Positions 8,959-19,105 of a DNA stretch of 22,853 nt are shown here, one piece after another (positions within the stretch are counted from its first letter, which is position 1; every line of letters starts with the position of its first letter). The DNA is taken from NCBI GenBank assembly GCA_003254885.1, contig QANT01002273.1, forward strand, positions 1 through 22,853. The letters run 5' to 3'. A model generated the notes under the pieces. That model was not told the DNA's origin. It saw only the letters and a program-made list of their open reading frames with translations, and did no database searches. The position numbers and the translations under genes are program-made. This DNA is from Purshia tridentata (Eukaryota; Streptophyta; Magnoliopsida; Rosales; Rosaceae).

Positions 8959-10989
8959 TGCAAAGATGCCTCTTCGAATGGATGATATTGTGGACCAAAA
9001 CATCAAACCAGAACAACAACCAAAGGGAAAACAAAGTCGACACAAAGAATAAAGAAAACGAATAAAAAACACGACAAAAAAAAAAACCTCAGCAAAAGCC
9101 AAATAAAACCAGCACCACAAATGAAATGAAATGAACCCCATATAGTTGAACCTACTTGCCAAACGAAAACAAACAAAAGAAAACCAAATCATCTCCACAA
9201 ACTGCAACCCACAGTCACCAAAAATCATGCACATCTTATAAATCGTGATAAAAATTTGAAATCACTGACAACCCCAACAAGTGCTTAAGACAACAACCAA
9301 TAAACCCATTTGAGAGAGAAAAAAAAAAAACCCCCAGAGAAGCCACCAAAATTTAATTCCCTCTTATAAAGCACAGCACAAACCAAGCCAAACTATAAAA
9401 TCAAGAGACACAAAAGAAATGATCACATAAAAAGTAAAAAATTAGCACTAACACACAACTCAACTAAATTTTGTTACCAAAAAGATCATATCTATCAACA
9501 GGAAAGGAAAGGAAAATCAAAACTGCTTAGCAAAGATAAAGAGGGATGAAACTGATCACTGTGCACACTAAGTTTACCTCTCCAACTAAAAATAAAAACA
9601 AATTGAGCTCACTGAAAGCCTCTCAATGTTTTACTCTTTTCATATCATAAATTTGAAACCACAAAAAAACTAACGTAAACCTTCCAAAACCACTGATCGA
9701 ATCTCAGCTTCCAAAAGCCATTGTGATTAAAAATATGACAAAATAGCGGTCTTAAACCGAAAGAAAAACAGCAAAACAAATGTATTAAAATACCAAGTAT
9801 ATCACCAACAATCTAAAAACTAAAAAAAGCACCCCAAAAAATGAAATCATAATCTCACCATGGCAATTCAGATTAAAAAAATGGTGAGAAAAAAGAGAAG
9901 AGATGGCATGAAGCGTAAAAAAAGGAAAAAGACATGGGCGAAAAGGAAAGAGGGTGTAAATGACCAAAACGGGCCTAATTAACCCACTAATCACAATGGC
10001 AAGAGACAAAAAAAAAGGAAGACAGGGGCAAAAACGACTTTTGGTGAACAGTTTAGCAACATTTAGTATACATAGAATTTGGGTTTTTCCAGGTGGATTA
10101 CCAATTAAAAACATTATATATTTTTCCTTAAGAATAATTTATTAATAAAAAGGTTTGTCAATTTGAAGACAAATGTTGAAACATATTTATCGGGAAGCTA
10201 ATTCAACTAATTTTAAAGACATTAGACGAGGTTCAAATATGCCTCATCTTTTTGCGCATTCCTTTCCTTCTACTGTGCTCGATCGAAGTCGACGTGATGA
10301 CACGAGGTAGTTCTCAGCGCGGTTGTCGTTATTAGTTTTATTTTCTCTTAACAAATTAAAAATGTGAAATTATACTCCTTCTTTAACAAAATTATTGTGC
10401 TGCAAAGATAAAAAAGGAAAATAACAGCTGCTCTCCGTAAGCAAGTCTCTCTCACATTCAAAGTTTCACATTTTGTTGATAATATATCTGGGTTTTTGCT
10501 TCTCTGTTTGAATTGCCTGGTGACACATTTGGGTGGACAACATATCTGCGTGCTGTTGTTTTGTTGTCTTTAATAATACTGGTTCAGCTAAGACTGAAAT
10601 TTGTATATGTTTATTGTTATTTTACTTAGTGATTTTATTGATCGATGGACTTATTTGATATTTGATTTATTGCCATATATGCACAGATGCCCATTTTGAC
10701 CAAGCTCTTTTATTTATTTTTTTTTCTATCTGGGGTTGTTCTTTAGCTTATTGAATAACCCATTTAGATACTTGCTGAAAGGGGATATTCTAATCCCTTT
10801 AATCTGGTATGCATATGTTGTTCAGATACTCATTTAGGTTGTGAGAAGCTTTTTCCTACACCATATTTTGTTTTCTTTGTTTGATTAGGATGAGTAAGAA
10901 TAACTTTGTTTATACGCTAGCTTATAATTTTTATTTTATTTTTTTCATTTTGTATGATTTGATTTCAAAAGGTTTATTTCAGACTAATA
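8959..10989 (+). other. Upstream region and 5' leader of SEC15A
   Basis: A-rich sequence with no supported gene from 8959 to about 10400. From about 10430 the sequence turns T-rich and looks like a leader and intron. A strong acceptor (tttatttcag, ending 10982) lies seven bases above the ATG at 10990, so SEC15A probably has a 5' UTR intron. The donor is unclear; gtaagc at 10437 is one candidate. Confidence 0.45.
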
Positions 10990-13359
10990 ATGGGTTCAAA
11001 AGCAAAGAGAAGAGTTATCACAGAGAATGGGGATGCTGGAGAGGACTTGGTTCTCGCTACATTGATTGGGAATGGAGATGACCTGGGTCCTATAGTCAGG
11101 CATGCATTTGAGACGGGGAAGCCAGAATCACTCCTCTACCAACTCAAGCATGTTGTCAAAAAGAAGGAAGTTGAAATTGAGGAGCTCTGTAAGACTCACT
11201 ATGAGGAATTTATTCGTGCAGTCGATGAGCTTCGTGGTGTGTTGGTTGATGCCGAAGAGCTAAAAGGCGATCTCTCTAGTGATAACTTTAAGTTGCAAGA
11301 GGTTGGGAGTTCTTTGTTGATTAAACTTGAGGAGCTTCTTGAATCTTTTTCAGTAAAAAAGAATGTTACTGAAGCTATCAAAATGTCCAAGAACTGTGTG
11401 CAGGTGTTGGAGCTCTGTGTCAAGTTTAATAAACACATATCTGAAGGCCATTTTTACCCGGCATTGAAAACTTTGGATCTGATTGAGAAAAATTATTTGC
11501 AGAATATTCCTGTCAGGGCAGTTAGATTGATTATAGAGAAGAGAATTCCGGTGATTAAATTGCACATTGAGAAGAAAGTAACTAGTCAATTCAATGAATG
11601 GCTGGTTCACATAAGGAGTTCTGCAAAGGATATTGGCCAAACGGCAATAGGTCATGCTGCATCTGCACGCCAGAGGAATGAAGAAATGGTCGAACGCCAA
11701 AGGAAAGCCAAGGAACAAAATGTTTCAGGGTTGGGAGATTTTGCGTATAATTTAGATGCTCAAGAAATATATGAAGAATCTGTTTTGAAGGTTGACCTAA
11801 CTCCTTTATATAGGGCATATCATATCCAAACTTGCCTAGGAATTCAAAAGCAGTTCTGGGAATATTACTATAGAAATAGATTGTTGCAGCTTAATTCAGA
11901 CTTACAGATTTCTTCAGCACAGCCTTTTGTTGAATCCTATCAAACATTTTTGGCTCAAATTGCAGGATACTTCATAGTGGAGGATCGTGTGCTGAGCACT
12001 GCTGGGGGCCTACTGTTGGCTGAGCAAGTTGAAACAATGTGGGAAGCAGCAATATCGAAAATGAAATCTCTGTTAGAGGGAAACTTCTCACAAATGAATT
12101 CCGCAACCCTTCTTCTCTCGGTGAAGGATTATGTGACTCTTCTTTGCTCTACTCTTAGACAATATGGGTATGAAGTGGGAGCACTTCTTGAGACGCTTGA
12201 CAAGAGCCGAGGCAAATACCATGAGCTTCTTTTGGAAGAGTGCCGTAAACAAATTTTTACTGTTATTGCCAATGATACCTATGAGCAGATGGTCTTGAAA
12301 AAGGACACTGACTATGAAAATATTGTCTTGTCATTTAATCTCCAGACGTCAGATATAATACCAGCTTTCCCATACATTGCACCATTCTCCTCCACAGTAC
12401 CTGATGTCTGCCGAATTGTTAGATCATTCATCAAAGGATCCGTTGATTTCTTGTCTCAAGGGGCACATACTAATTCTTATGATGTTGTGAAGAAGTATTT
12501 GGACAAACTGTTGATCGATGTGTTAAATGAGGTGATACTTAATACAATTCAAAGTGGTAACATTGGTGTCTCTCAAGCCATGCAGATTGCTGCAAACATA
12601 GCCGTACTTGAAGGAGCTTGTGACTTTTTTGTTCGACATGCAGCCCAACTATGTGGGATCCCAATCAGGTCAGTCGAGAGGCCTCAAGCGTGTTTAACTG
12701 CTAAGGTGGTTCTAAAGACTTCAAGGGATGAAGCTTATCTTGCTTTGCTGAATTTGGTAAACACCAAGTTGGATGAGTTCATGGCACTTACACAAAATAT
12801 CAATTGGACTTCAGAAGAACCTGTGCAGAATGAAAATGAGTATATGAATGAAGTAATTATTTACCTCGACACTCTTTTGTCCACAGCACAACAAATTCTA
12901 CCTTTGGATGCTTTGTACAAGGTCGGGAGCGGCGCTCTTGATCACATTTCCAACTCTATAGTATCAGCTTTTCTTAGTGATAGCATCAAGAGGTTCAATG
13001 CTAATGCAGTTATGGGACTCAACTATGATTTGAAAATGTTGGAGTCTTTTGCAGATGAGAGGTTTCACAGTACTGGCTTGAGCGAAATTTACAAAGAAGG
13101 TAGTTTTCGAGGTTGGTTGATAGAAGCACGACAATTGGTAAACCTTTTGTCGAGCAGTCAACCAGAGAACTTCATGAATCCTGTTATAAGGGAGAAAAAC
13201 TACAATGCTTTGGATTATAAAAAGGTAGCTACTGTCTGTGAGAAATTCAAGGATTCTACTGATGGGATTTTTGGGAGCCTTTCAAACAGGAATACCAAGC
13301 AAAGTTCTCGTAAGAAATCAATGGACGTGCTTAAGAAAAGATTGAAGGACTTCAATTGA
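10990..13359 (+). CDS. SEC15A: Exocyst complex subunit SEC15A
   Basis: Subunit of the octameric exocyst, which tethers post-Golgi vesicles to the plasma membrane; Sec15 proteins link vesicle Rab GTPases to the complex (family knowledge). One uninterrupted frame encodes 789 aa, close to the Arabidopsis length. The N-terminus ([20 protein letters not shown], then IGNGDDLGP) and the segment [20 protein letters not shown] resemble SEC15A rather than SEC15B. Charged, probably helical sequence covers residues about 50-260, followed by [11 protein letters not shown] from about residue 268. The helical Sec15 domain fills the C-terminal half, ending [15 protein letters not shown]. There is no signal peptide or membrane segment. 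The coding region is intron-free; a 5' UTR intron is likely. It is divergent from UBC19 and converges on TTN9 with about 670 bp between the stop codons. I see no damage to the frame. Confidence 0.95.
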   Translation: MGSKAKRRVITENGDAGEDLVLATLIGNGDDLGPIVRHAFETGKPESLLYQLKHVVKKKEVEIEELCKTHYEEFIRAVDELRGVLVDAEELKGDLSSDNFKLQEVGSSLLIKLEELLESFSVKKNVTEAIKMSKNCVQVLELCVKFNKHISEGHFYPALKTLDLIEKNYLQNIPVRAVRLIIEKRIPVIKLHIEKKVTSQFNEWLVHIRSSAKDIGQTAIGHAASARQRNEEMVERQRKAKEQNVSGLGDFAYNLDAQEIYEESVLKVDLTPLYRAYHIQTCLGIQKQFWEYYYRNRLLQLNSDLQISSAQPFVESYQTFLAQIAGYFIVEDRVLSTAGGLLLAEQVETMWEAAISKMKSLLEGNFSQMNSATLLLSVKDYVTLLCSTLRQYGYEVGALLETLDKSRGKYHELLLEECRKQIFTVIANDTYEQMVLKKDTDYENIVLSFNLQTSDIIPAFPYIAPFSSTVPDVCRIVRSFIKGSVDFLSQGAHTNSYDVVKKYLDKLLIDVLNEVILNTIQSGNIGVSQAMQIAANIAVLEGACDFFVRHAAQLCGIPIRSVERPQACLTAKVVLKTSRDEAYLALLNLVNTKLDEFMALTQNINWTSEEPVQNENEYMNEVIIYLDTLLSTAQQILPLDALYKVGSGALDHISNSIVSAFLSDSIKRFNANAVMGLNYDLKMLESFADERFHSTGLSEIYKEGSFRGWLIEARQLVNLLSSSQPENFMNPVIREKNYNALDYKKVATVCEKFKDSTDGIFGSLSNRNTKQSSRKKSMDVLKKRLKDFN

Positions 13360-13462
13360 GGCTTCAAACGTCTTTCTTCATTCTGCATTAGAATATTGTT
13401 GTCTCGTTTTTGTTTAGGATGGAAGTGATTCTTTATTTTTTCCTATTAATTTGTGTTCATGT

Positions 13463-13468
13463 AATAAA
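13463..13468 (+). terminator. Probable poly(A) signal of SEC15A
   Basis: AATAAA lies 104 nt beyond the stop codon, in a T-rich downstream context with a nearby TTTGTGTT element. Confidence 0.55.
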
Positions 13469-14032
13469 GTTTCTGCACAATCCTCCTCCTAATCAGTTGA
13501 AGTATTTCTTTTTGCACATGTAACCTGGTGTTTGTAAGAAATGTTCTGTGTTTTTTTCTTGGATCCATTATTAGTCTAGGTTGATAAACACAGGAGCAGT
13601 TTACAAATTACAAGTATTGAAGGGTTGGTCACCGGAGAGAGGTCCTTGACAATCTGTTGCAGAGCATCTGTGGCATTGGCATGACACCTTTCAGAGAGTG
13701 GTGCAATTCTTGTGTTATTTGCATCTATTCTTGCTGTCATAATTACAAGGACGACCCACATGATCCAACGGCCCGTTCCCCATAACCAAACTCAAGTTAG
13801 AGGAGAGGATCAAGGGACCAAAATCAGAAATTTCAGTTCTGTTTTGTCAAGAAAGTCACAAACTAAACATATGGGCATCAACTTCCTCTACAAAGGAGAT
13901 CTTTTACTTTACTACAAGTCCTACATGCGGTCAGTTCCCTGGTATCATCTTTTCACATTCTCACTGTCACATTTGTTAATTTACAGAAACAACTCAATTC
14001 ACCATCACAAACAGAAACCCAGTCACTCACTA
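13469..14032. other. Convergent 3' flanks of SEC15A and TTN9; an unassigned minus ORF
   Basis: Most of this is probably 3' UTR of TTN9 on minus and the end of SEC15A on plus. A minus frame at 13576-13761 (containing MTARIDANNTRIAPLSERCH) has protein-like composition, but I do not recognise it and see no splice partners. It could be a chance frame in the 3' UTR. Confidence 0.35.
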
Positions 14033-17000
14033 TTAGGAGCGCAGCTTGACAACACGGGATACCCTTTCGAAGAAGATAGGGCACATGGTTGCGCTGAACA
14101 TAATGGCATCCTTCATCCATTCTGGTGCTACCCTCTCAAATGTCCCCAAGGATAATGCACGGTACACAAGTTCTGCTTCCTCCCCAGCAGCTCTGTTCAC
14201 CCATGTAAGACTGAAGGAGTATCCTATTACAACCATATATAATCATCAACTTTGATATTAAGTTGAAAGAGATTTACACAAACAGGAAAATATGGAAACA
14301 AGATTTCATAATTGCCATAGTCAACTATCAAGACAGATGCCCGCAACACCCTAAATATATGGGGGTCATCTTGGATGATTATATAGGGACCTAGGGGGTT
14401 ATGTCAATTCAGAACTAATTCATGGACCTTTATCTACAAGCCTACATCTGATATTCAATTGTAATCTAACCAAAATGATAAATGAACACTGACACAAAAA
14501 AAAAAAAAAAACCTCCAANAAAAAAACCTCCAATTGCAATCCTAATCTTGAAAACATCTTTCCCCTTGATAATTTGTGGGTTTGGTTTCATTAGAAACAA
14601 AACAGTTGTTACATCAGTTTATCTTCTCAGCTTCCTTTTCTCGGTGGAAAAATTGTTTAAATTTAAGTCTGTAGAAGGATAGATAAGACTANAAACATCT
14701 TTCCCCTTGATAATTTGCGGGTTTGGTTTCATTAGAAACAAAACAGTTGTTACATCAGTTTATCTTCTCAGCTTCCTTTTCTCGGTGGAAAAATTGTTTA
14801 AATTTAAGTCTGTAGAAGGATAGATAAGACTATCATATTTAGCATCAGCTACACTTAAATGGTCTCACAAGCACATCTGATCCTAAATCATTTTAGGCTT
14901 GATTGCATTAATAGCAAGCCAGTCAAGTTGTGGCTTGGCTCATTAGCAGCTCTGACTCAATTCCAGTATCTAACTGGCCATGCTGCCTTCCAGAAGGGTT
15001 AACTATTCCTAGGTAGTTATTGATTCATTGTTAAATCCTATAGGTGACACTTTTTATAATGTCATTCCTTGAAAACAAATCAAAAAAACCCTTGAGCTTA
15101 TTAAAGGAATTATAGGATATATGGCAAGCAGCAAAACAATAGAATCTTAACAGAGTAAACCAGAAAAACAGTCAGAAAATTTGAGAGAAAAATTAACAAA
15201 AACAGGTTCAAAACTGAAATGTGGAACTGAAGATCTTTTCTCATATTCTAAGGATTACCACTTGATTGATGCACAGCTGAAATGCAAAATTCTTCAGTTT
15301 GATCAACAGTGGAGAACTTTATGCCCACCAAGTACTCAACAAGCACTTGAAAAAGGCAGTTAGCTGGGCCAGTCTGATTTATACCACCACCTGGAAACCA
15401 CATATAGCACATAAAATAACCCAATACATTATGAATAAGTAAAATAGAAGAAACTTCAGTTTTAGACACATACCTGATCCCTCAAAAATTTTACAGCATG
15501 GTGGTTAAAAGTTTACATTAGTCAGAGAAGAAAGGAAAGCCAATATGTTTCTGCTAAAAATACATACTCAGATGGAATTTTCAGAAATACCTTCTGAACA
15601 CCTACAAGAGTCTCCCTAGAAACAGCTTCCTTGTGCAAGTCTTTTGCTGATTCTCTTGGTATTTCATCATCTTGATGACTGCTAGAAGGCATAACCAAAT
15701 CCCCTGTCTCAGACCCAGAGTGCCTCCTACGCTTGTTTGTCTTCCTTCTCGAACTACTGCCTACTCCTTATACTTGACCACCACCAGGCGTACACAGTTC
15801 TATGTTGTCTGCTTTGCTATCCTTCAATCCGCTCAAAATATCCACCTTTTGTAACTTTTGGAGCCTCTCTACTTCTTCAGAAAGTTCTTTATCTGCCATT
15901 AATTTGAGCCATCAATAAACAGAAATAGGTATTGAATGATGGACTTGTAGGCTTAGGCAAACTAAACTACAGAGGATCTTAAATGTGCCACAATGAAAAG
16001 AACATGGTGATCTCTGTTGATTACATTTAAAAAGACTAATTCCTAGTGCCAAAAGGTGGCCATAAGATTTTAATACACTAATTAAGATCATCAGAGGAAG
16101 TAGGATGAGTATTCCGAAAGATTATTAAAATGATTTGGTCTCAACCTAAACCCATTTTAAAAACAAAAAAAAAAAAGTGACCCATTCATAGAAAACAGTC
16201 CCCTACAAGTTCAACTGTTCCTNAAAAAAAAGTGACCCATTCATAGAAAACAGTCCCCTACAAGTTCAACTGTTCCTAATATTTTCTCTATAAAGAAAAC
16301 AGCTACCAGTTTGAATTTTAAAAATATGTTATGTATCCCATTATAAGAATGTTTGTATGTTATACTTATTAGTCTTCAACTAAGTTAATGGTAGCCTGGG
16401 TATCCTGAACTAATGGTAGTCTTCAACTAAGTTAATGGTAGCCTGGGTATCCTGAACTAAGTTGCAAGTGGCAACTTCAACAAGAACTTGAGCACCACAT
16501 GTTTAATAATAAAAACCATCTTTTCTATTATTCCTTCTAACAACTATATGCCAAGTGCGTCTTCATGAATTTTCCAAAATGCAAACATAGGCATCACCAA
16601 GATCACATTCCATAATATACATGAACATATAATTCCTATACAGCTCATCTTAAAACAGACAAAGAAACTCAAGGACCCAGATGCTTTAACATGGATTATA
16701 ATAGTTAATGGGCATGATTAATTAAATAATACAGTGTTGACTTACTCTTTTGATTCTCTTCCATTAAAAGCTTCTGGTACTCGGAACATTGTTCATCTTT
16801 GGTGGACCTGCAATTAATGCAACATATGTTTCAAGAGCCTGTTATTTAGGCTACAATAAAGGTTCACTAATTAGAATTACAATGCCATTTATAATTGCAT
16901 GCCTAGTAGAAGCCACTTCACTTTTCAGGTCATTAACTTGTGAATGCAACCTCTCATTTTCAGTTTTCAAATGTTGTATTAACTCATCTGCAGCTGCAAC

Positions 17001-17734
17001 AGAGAAAATATTCGACAAAGTTGGGTCAGAGAGAAGCACTAAAGTTTGAGTCTTAGTTGTGGCACATAATCATGTAAAAAATTGTGAAAATGAGATAAAA
17101 AATAATGATAAAAATATATTCTAAGGTGGAGAAAAAATTACATACCAGAGACATAATTCAAGAACTTTACTTCTTGATCTTTATTAAGCTGATCCAGCTC
17201 CGAAAATTTCTTCGTCTGACATAGTATAGCATTACAACCACCACCAATTAAACAAAAACAACTGAAACAATGGATTAGATTAAACATAAATTCAAATTTT
17301 AAATGTTTGTGGTGTATGGGTTCGTATCCATGTGTTCAAAATCAACCCAAAATTCAAAAATAAGAAGAAAAAAAATTAAAATTTAAGTTCCGTTTCCTTA
17401 ACCTGAAAGTTTCCTGAGAAAGACACCAATTAAACAAAAAACGCTGATACAATGGATTAGATTAAACAGTAAATTAAAATTTAAAATGTTTGTAGCGTGT
17501 AGGTTTGTATGCATATGCTCAAAATCAACTCAAAATTCATAAATATGACAAAGAAAAATTTACTTTCCATTTCTTAAACCTCAACTTTTCCTGAGAAATC
17601 CTAATAGCAAAATTCAAATTTAATATACAATCGAAAAAGGGAGCACCAAAAATAATAAAAATAAATGCGAAAAAGCACTAGGATACCTTAAGTTTTGTGT
17701 ACTTGTCGTAGAGTTTCGAGGAGAGAGTCTCCAT
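14033..17734 (-). CDS. TTN9: TITAN9 (TTN9) homologue, with an in-frame stop
   Basis: TTN9 is needed in Arabidopsis for endosperm and embryo nuclear division; its biochemical role is unknown. Exons: 17734-17687, 17215-17146, 16993-16903, 16807-16746, 15892-15591, (15480-15474), 15390-15259 and 14223-14033. Together they make 903 nt with phases that agree. The N-terminal half is coiled coil: METLSSKLYDKYTKLK, then KKFSELDQLNKDQE, ADELIQHLKTENERLHSQ and NKELSEEVERLQKLQK. A basic patch (RRKTNKRRR) precedes the conserved C-terminal domain (ANCLFQVLVEYLVGIKFS ... SLGTFERVAPEWMKD ... CPIFFERVSRVVKLRS). Oddities: TAA at 15770-15768 (codon 132), a GC-AG intron after exon 3, and exon 6 either a 7-nt microexon or a lost acceptor. 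The frame is otherwise well kept on both sides, so the stop may be an assembly error, an allele or recent decay. Confidence 0.75.
14505..14533. repeat. 14-bp duplication around N at 14519
   Basis: A7CCTCCAA occurs at 14505-14518 and 14520-14533, separated by one N. This is the pattern of two contig ends that overlap but were not merged. It lies in the last intron of TTN9. Confidence 0.85.
14552..14832. repeat. 140-bp tandem duplication around N at 14692
   Basis: 14552-14691 and 14693-14832 are the same 140 bp (starting aaacatctttccccttgata) with one visible difference (tttgtggg or tttgcggg). The single N lies exactly between them. This is most likely an unmerged overlap of contig ends with an allelic difference, inside the last intron of TTN9. 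Confidence 0.9.
16169..16277. repeat. 54-bp tandem duplication around N at 16223
   Basis: 16169-16222 and 16224-16277 are identical by eye, starting with eight A and then gtgacccattcatag. One N separates them, as at 14692. This lies in the TTN9 intron between exons 4 and 5 and is probably an assembly artefact. Confidence 0.9.
16371..16460. repeat. Tandem duplication of 43 bp without an N
   Basis: agtcttcaactaagttaatg and the following 23 bp occur at 16371-16413 and 16418-16460, a 47-bp period. No ambiguous base lies between them, so this may be a real tandem duplication in the TTN9 intron. Confidence 0.85.
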
Positions 17735-18063
17735 CTGCGAACAAAATGTATAAAAATAATAATATTAATAAAGTAACGAAGACATTGGCGACATCTTTCA
17801 GAATACATGGTAATTTGCAAAGTTAAAGACATTTTTGAAGCCCTAAACGTAAGCGGTGCAAACCCTAACCCTAATAGTTCTACTTGTAAACTGTATATGA
17901 ACTATGGAGGACGATTTTTGTGATATTCAGGTGGTGGTGGTGAGTAAATTAAAGAGGTGTAGAGAGAACAAAGACCAAGGAAATGATGAAGGGAATTGTC
18001 TGCAAAATACCAAACGGACCTTTAGTGGTAGGTACGGCTCTGTGTGAGACGAGAGAAGACAAG
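17735..18063 (-). promoter_or_regulatory. TTN9 5' leader with a likely 5' UTR intron
   Basis: The ATG at 17734 directly follows a good acceptor (ttttgttcgcag on minus). Upstream ATGs on minus (for example a frame starting at 17832) would otherwise be uORFs. A spliced leader is therefore likely, but I could not fix the donor. Confidence 0.4.
17860..17874 (+). promoter_or_regulatory. Telo-box pair upstream of TTN9
   Basis: AAACCCTAACCCTAA is two telomere-type units; a further CCCTAAA lies at about 17841. Telo-boxes are common near the transcription start of plant genes active in dividing cells. Their role here is inferred. Confidence 0.5.
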
Positions 18064-18071
18064 GCGGGAAA
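18064..18071 (-). promoter_or_regulatory. E2F-type site upstream of TTN9
   Basis: TTTCCCGC on minus (gcgggaaa on plus) is an exact match to the plant E2F consensus TTTSSCGC, about 330 bp above the start codon and close to the probable transcription start. E2F sites mark S-phase genes, which would suit a gene needed for nuclear division. Binding is not shown. Confidence 0.5.
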
Positions 18072-18270
18072 CTGGAATGAATGAATTTCAAAAAGGAGAG
18101 GGTGGGTTCAGTAAACTTCAGACCGGAAAGGAGAACAGCGCCAGAAAATGTGAGAAAACAAAATGAGAAAATGAGGTCTCCTTTATTATTATTATTTTTT
18201 TTTTATAGAGCCCAATAAAGCTTTTTTATTTTATATTTTGGTTCAAAATTAAAATCGTATTTATTTCAAC

Positions 18271-18533
18271 GGTTAATTTTTTCATTAGAACACATATTAT
18301 GAGAATAATCTCAATTTATGATACATATTTCAAAGTGTCTTATTTAAAATATATATTTTTGATTTGTATTAAAATAAAACAAAATGTCACTTATGTCATG
18401 ACAGATGTTAAAAAAATATCATGTGACTTTTAATTAGGGATAAATAAGCCATTTCTTTTTTCTTTTCACTTTGAAATATGTCTCATAAACTAAAATTACC
18501 CTCATAATATGTGTTGTGATGTAAAAATTAACC
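18271..18533. mobile_element. MITE-like element with 67-bp terminal inverted repeats
   Basis: The left arm 18271-18337 starts GGTTAATTTTTTCATTAGAA and ends ATACATATTTCAAAGTG. The right arm 18467-18533, reverse-complemented, starts GGTTAATTTTTACATCACAA and ends GACATATTTCAAAGTG. The arms share long identical runs, such as ACACATATTATGAG. There is no coding capacity in the 129-bp centre. I see no clear target-site duplication, so the superfamily is open. Confidence 0.75.
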
Positions 18534-18620
18534 CAAATTTTAAATGAAAAACATGTGAAACGTTAACTTTAGAAAATTATGATTATATACAAAATATCAA
18601 TAGTTTTTAGCAAAGCAGTG

Positions 18621-18742
18621 AGACACTAAATTTTTTAAACTTACGTACTAACTTAGAGTAAAACATTTTGGATTAGGTCACAAGATACTAGATTTTTTTA
18701 GTTTAGGTACTAATTTAGAGTAAAACATTTTGGATTAAGTCA
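18621..18742. repeat. Imperfect tandem repeat, two units of about 60 bp
   Basis: 18621-18680 and 18683-18742 share gagtaaaacattttggatta and a looser upstream half (agacactaaatttttt and agatactagatttttt). Confidence 0.8.
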
Positions 18743-18773
18743 AAAATTTGTACGAAACATGAATTTTTTGACA

Positions 18774-18785
18774 CTAAGCGCTTAG
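18774..18785. repeat. 12-bp perfect palindrome CTAAGCGCTTAG
   Basis: Shares the AAGCGCTT core and the following GCACT (overlapping its last G) with the palindrome at 19045, 271 bp away. Confidence 0.8.
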
Positions 18786-19044
18786 CACTTGAGTGGGTTT
18801 CTATTAGTTTTTGTTTTTTGGTTTGCTATATAGTTGTGGTGGTTTGAAATGCATAAAATTTCAAATTTTATAAGGGTTTAATGCTTTCAATTTAGACTTA
18901 GAGGATGAATATATATTCCTACAACATAGAGACTAACCATTAAAGTTTAAACTTCGCAATCATTGAAAAAATAACAAATTAATCAAAAAGTTGTGACTGT
19001 TGGAAAATCACAATCGAGTTTGTAGAAAACAATATATATGTCTC

Positions 19045-19105
19045 CCAAGCGCTTGGCACTGTTCACCAAGTGATCGGTGGACATGCTCAAGCACTTAGTG
19101 AACAG
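19045..19105. repeat. Palindrome plus hairpin
   Basis: CCAAGCGCTTGG (19045-19056) is a perfect 12-bp palindrome. CTGTTCACCAAGTG at 19059-19072 pairs with CACTTAGTGAACAG at 19092-19105 with one mismatch. These blocks are more GC-rich than the surrounding DNA and may be part of a fold-back repeat. Confidence 0.7.

Noticed and set aside
11199..11818. Minus-strand frames inside SEC15A
   Set aside because: They are shadows of an intact 789-aa coding frame on plus.
10990..13359. SEC15B as the identity of the exocyst gene
   Set aside because: The N-terminal phrases ([21 protein letters not shown]) agree with SEC15A as I recall it and not with SEC15B.
13712..14155. 147-aa plus frame
   Set aside because: It overlaps the last TTN9 exon antisense and has no recognisable domain.
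18265..18275. A second MSA-like motif, TTCAACGGTTA
   Set aside because: It straddles the edge of the MITE-like inverted repeat, so it is more likely a by-product of the insertion junction than a promoter element.
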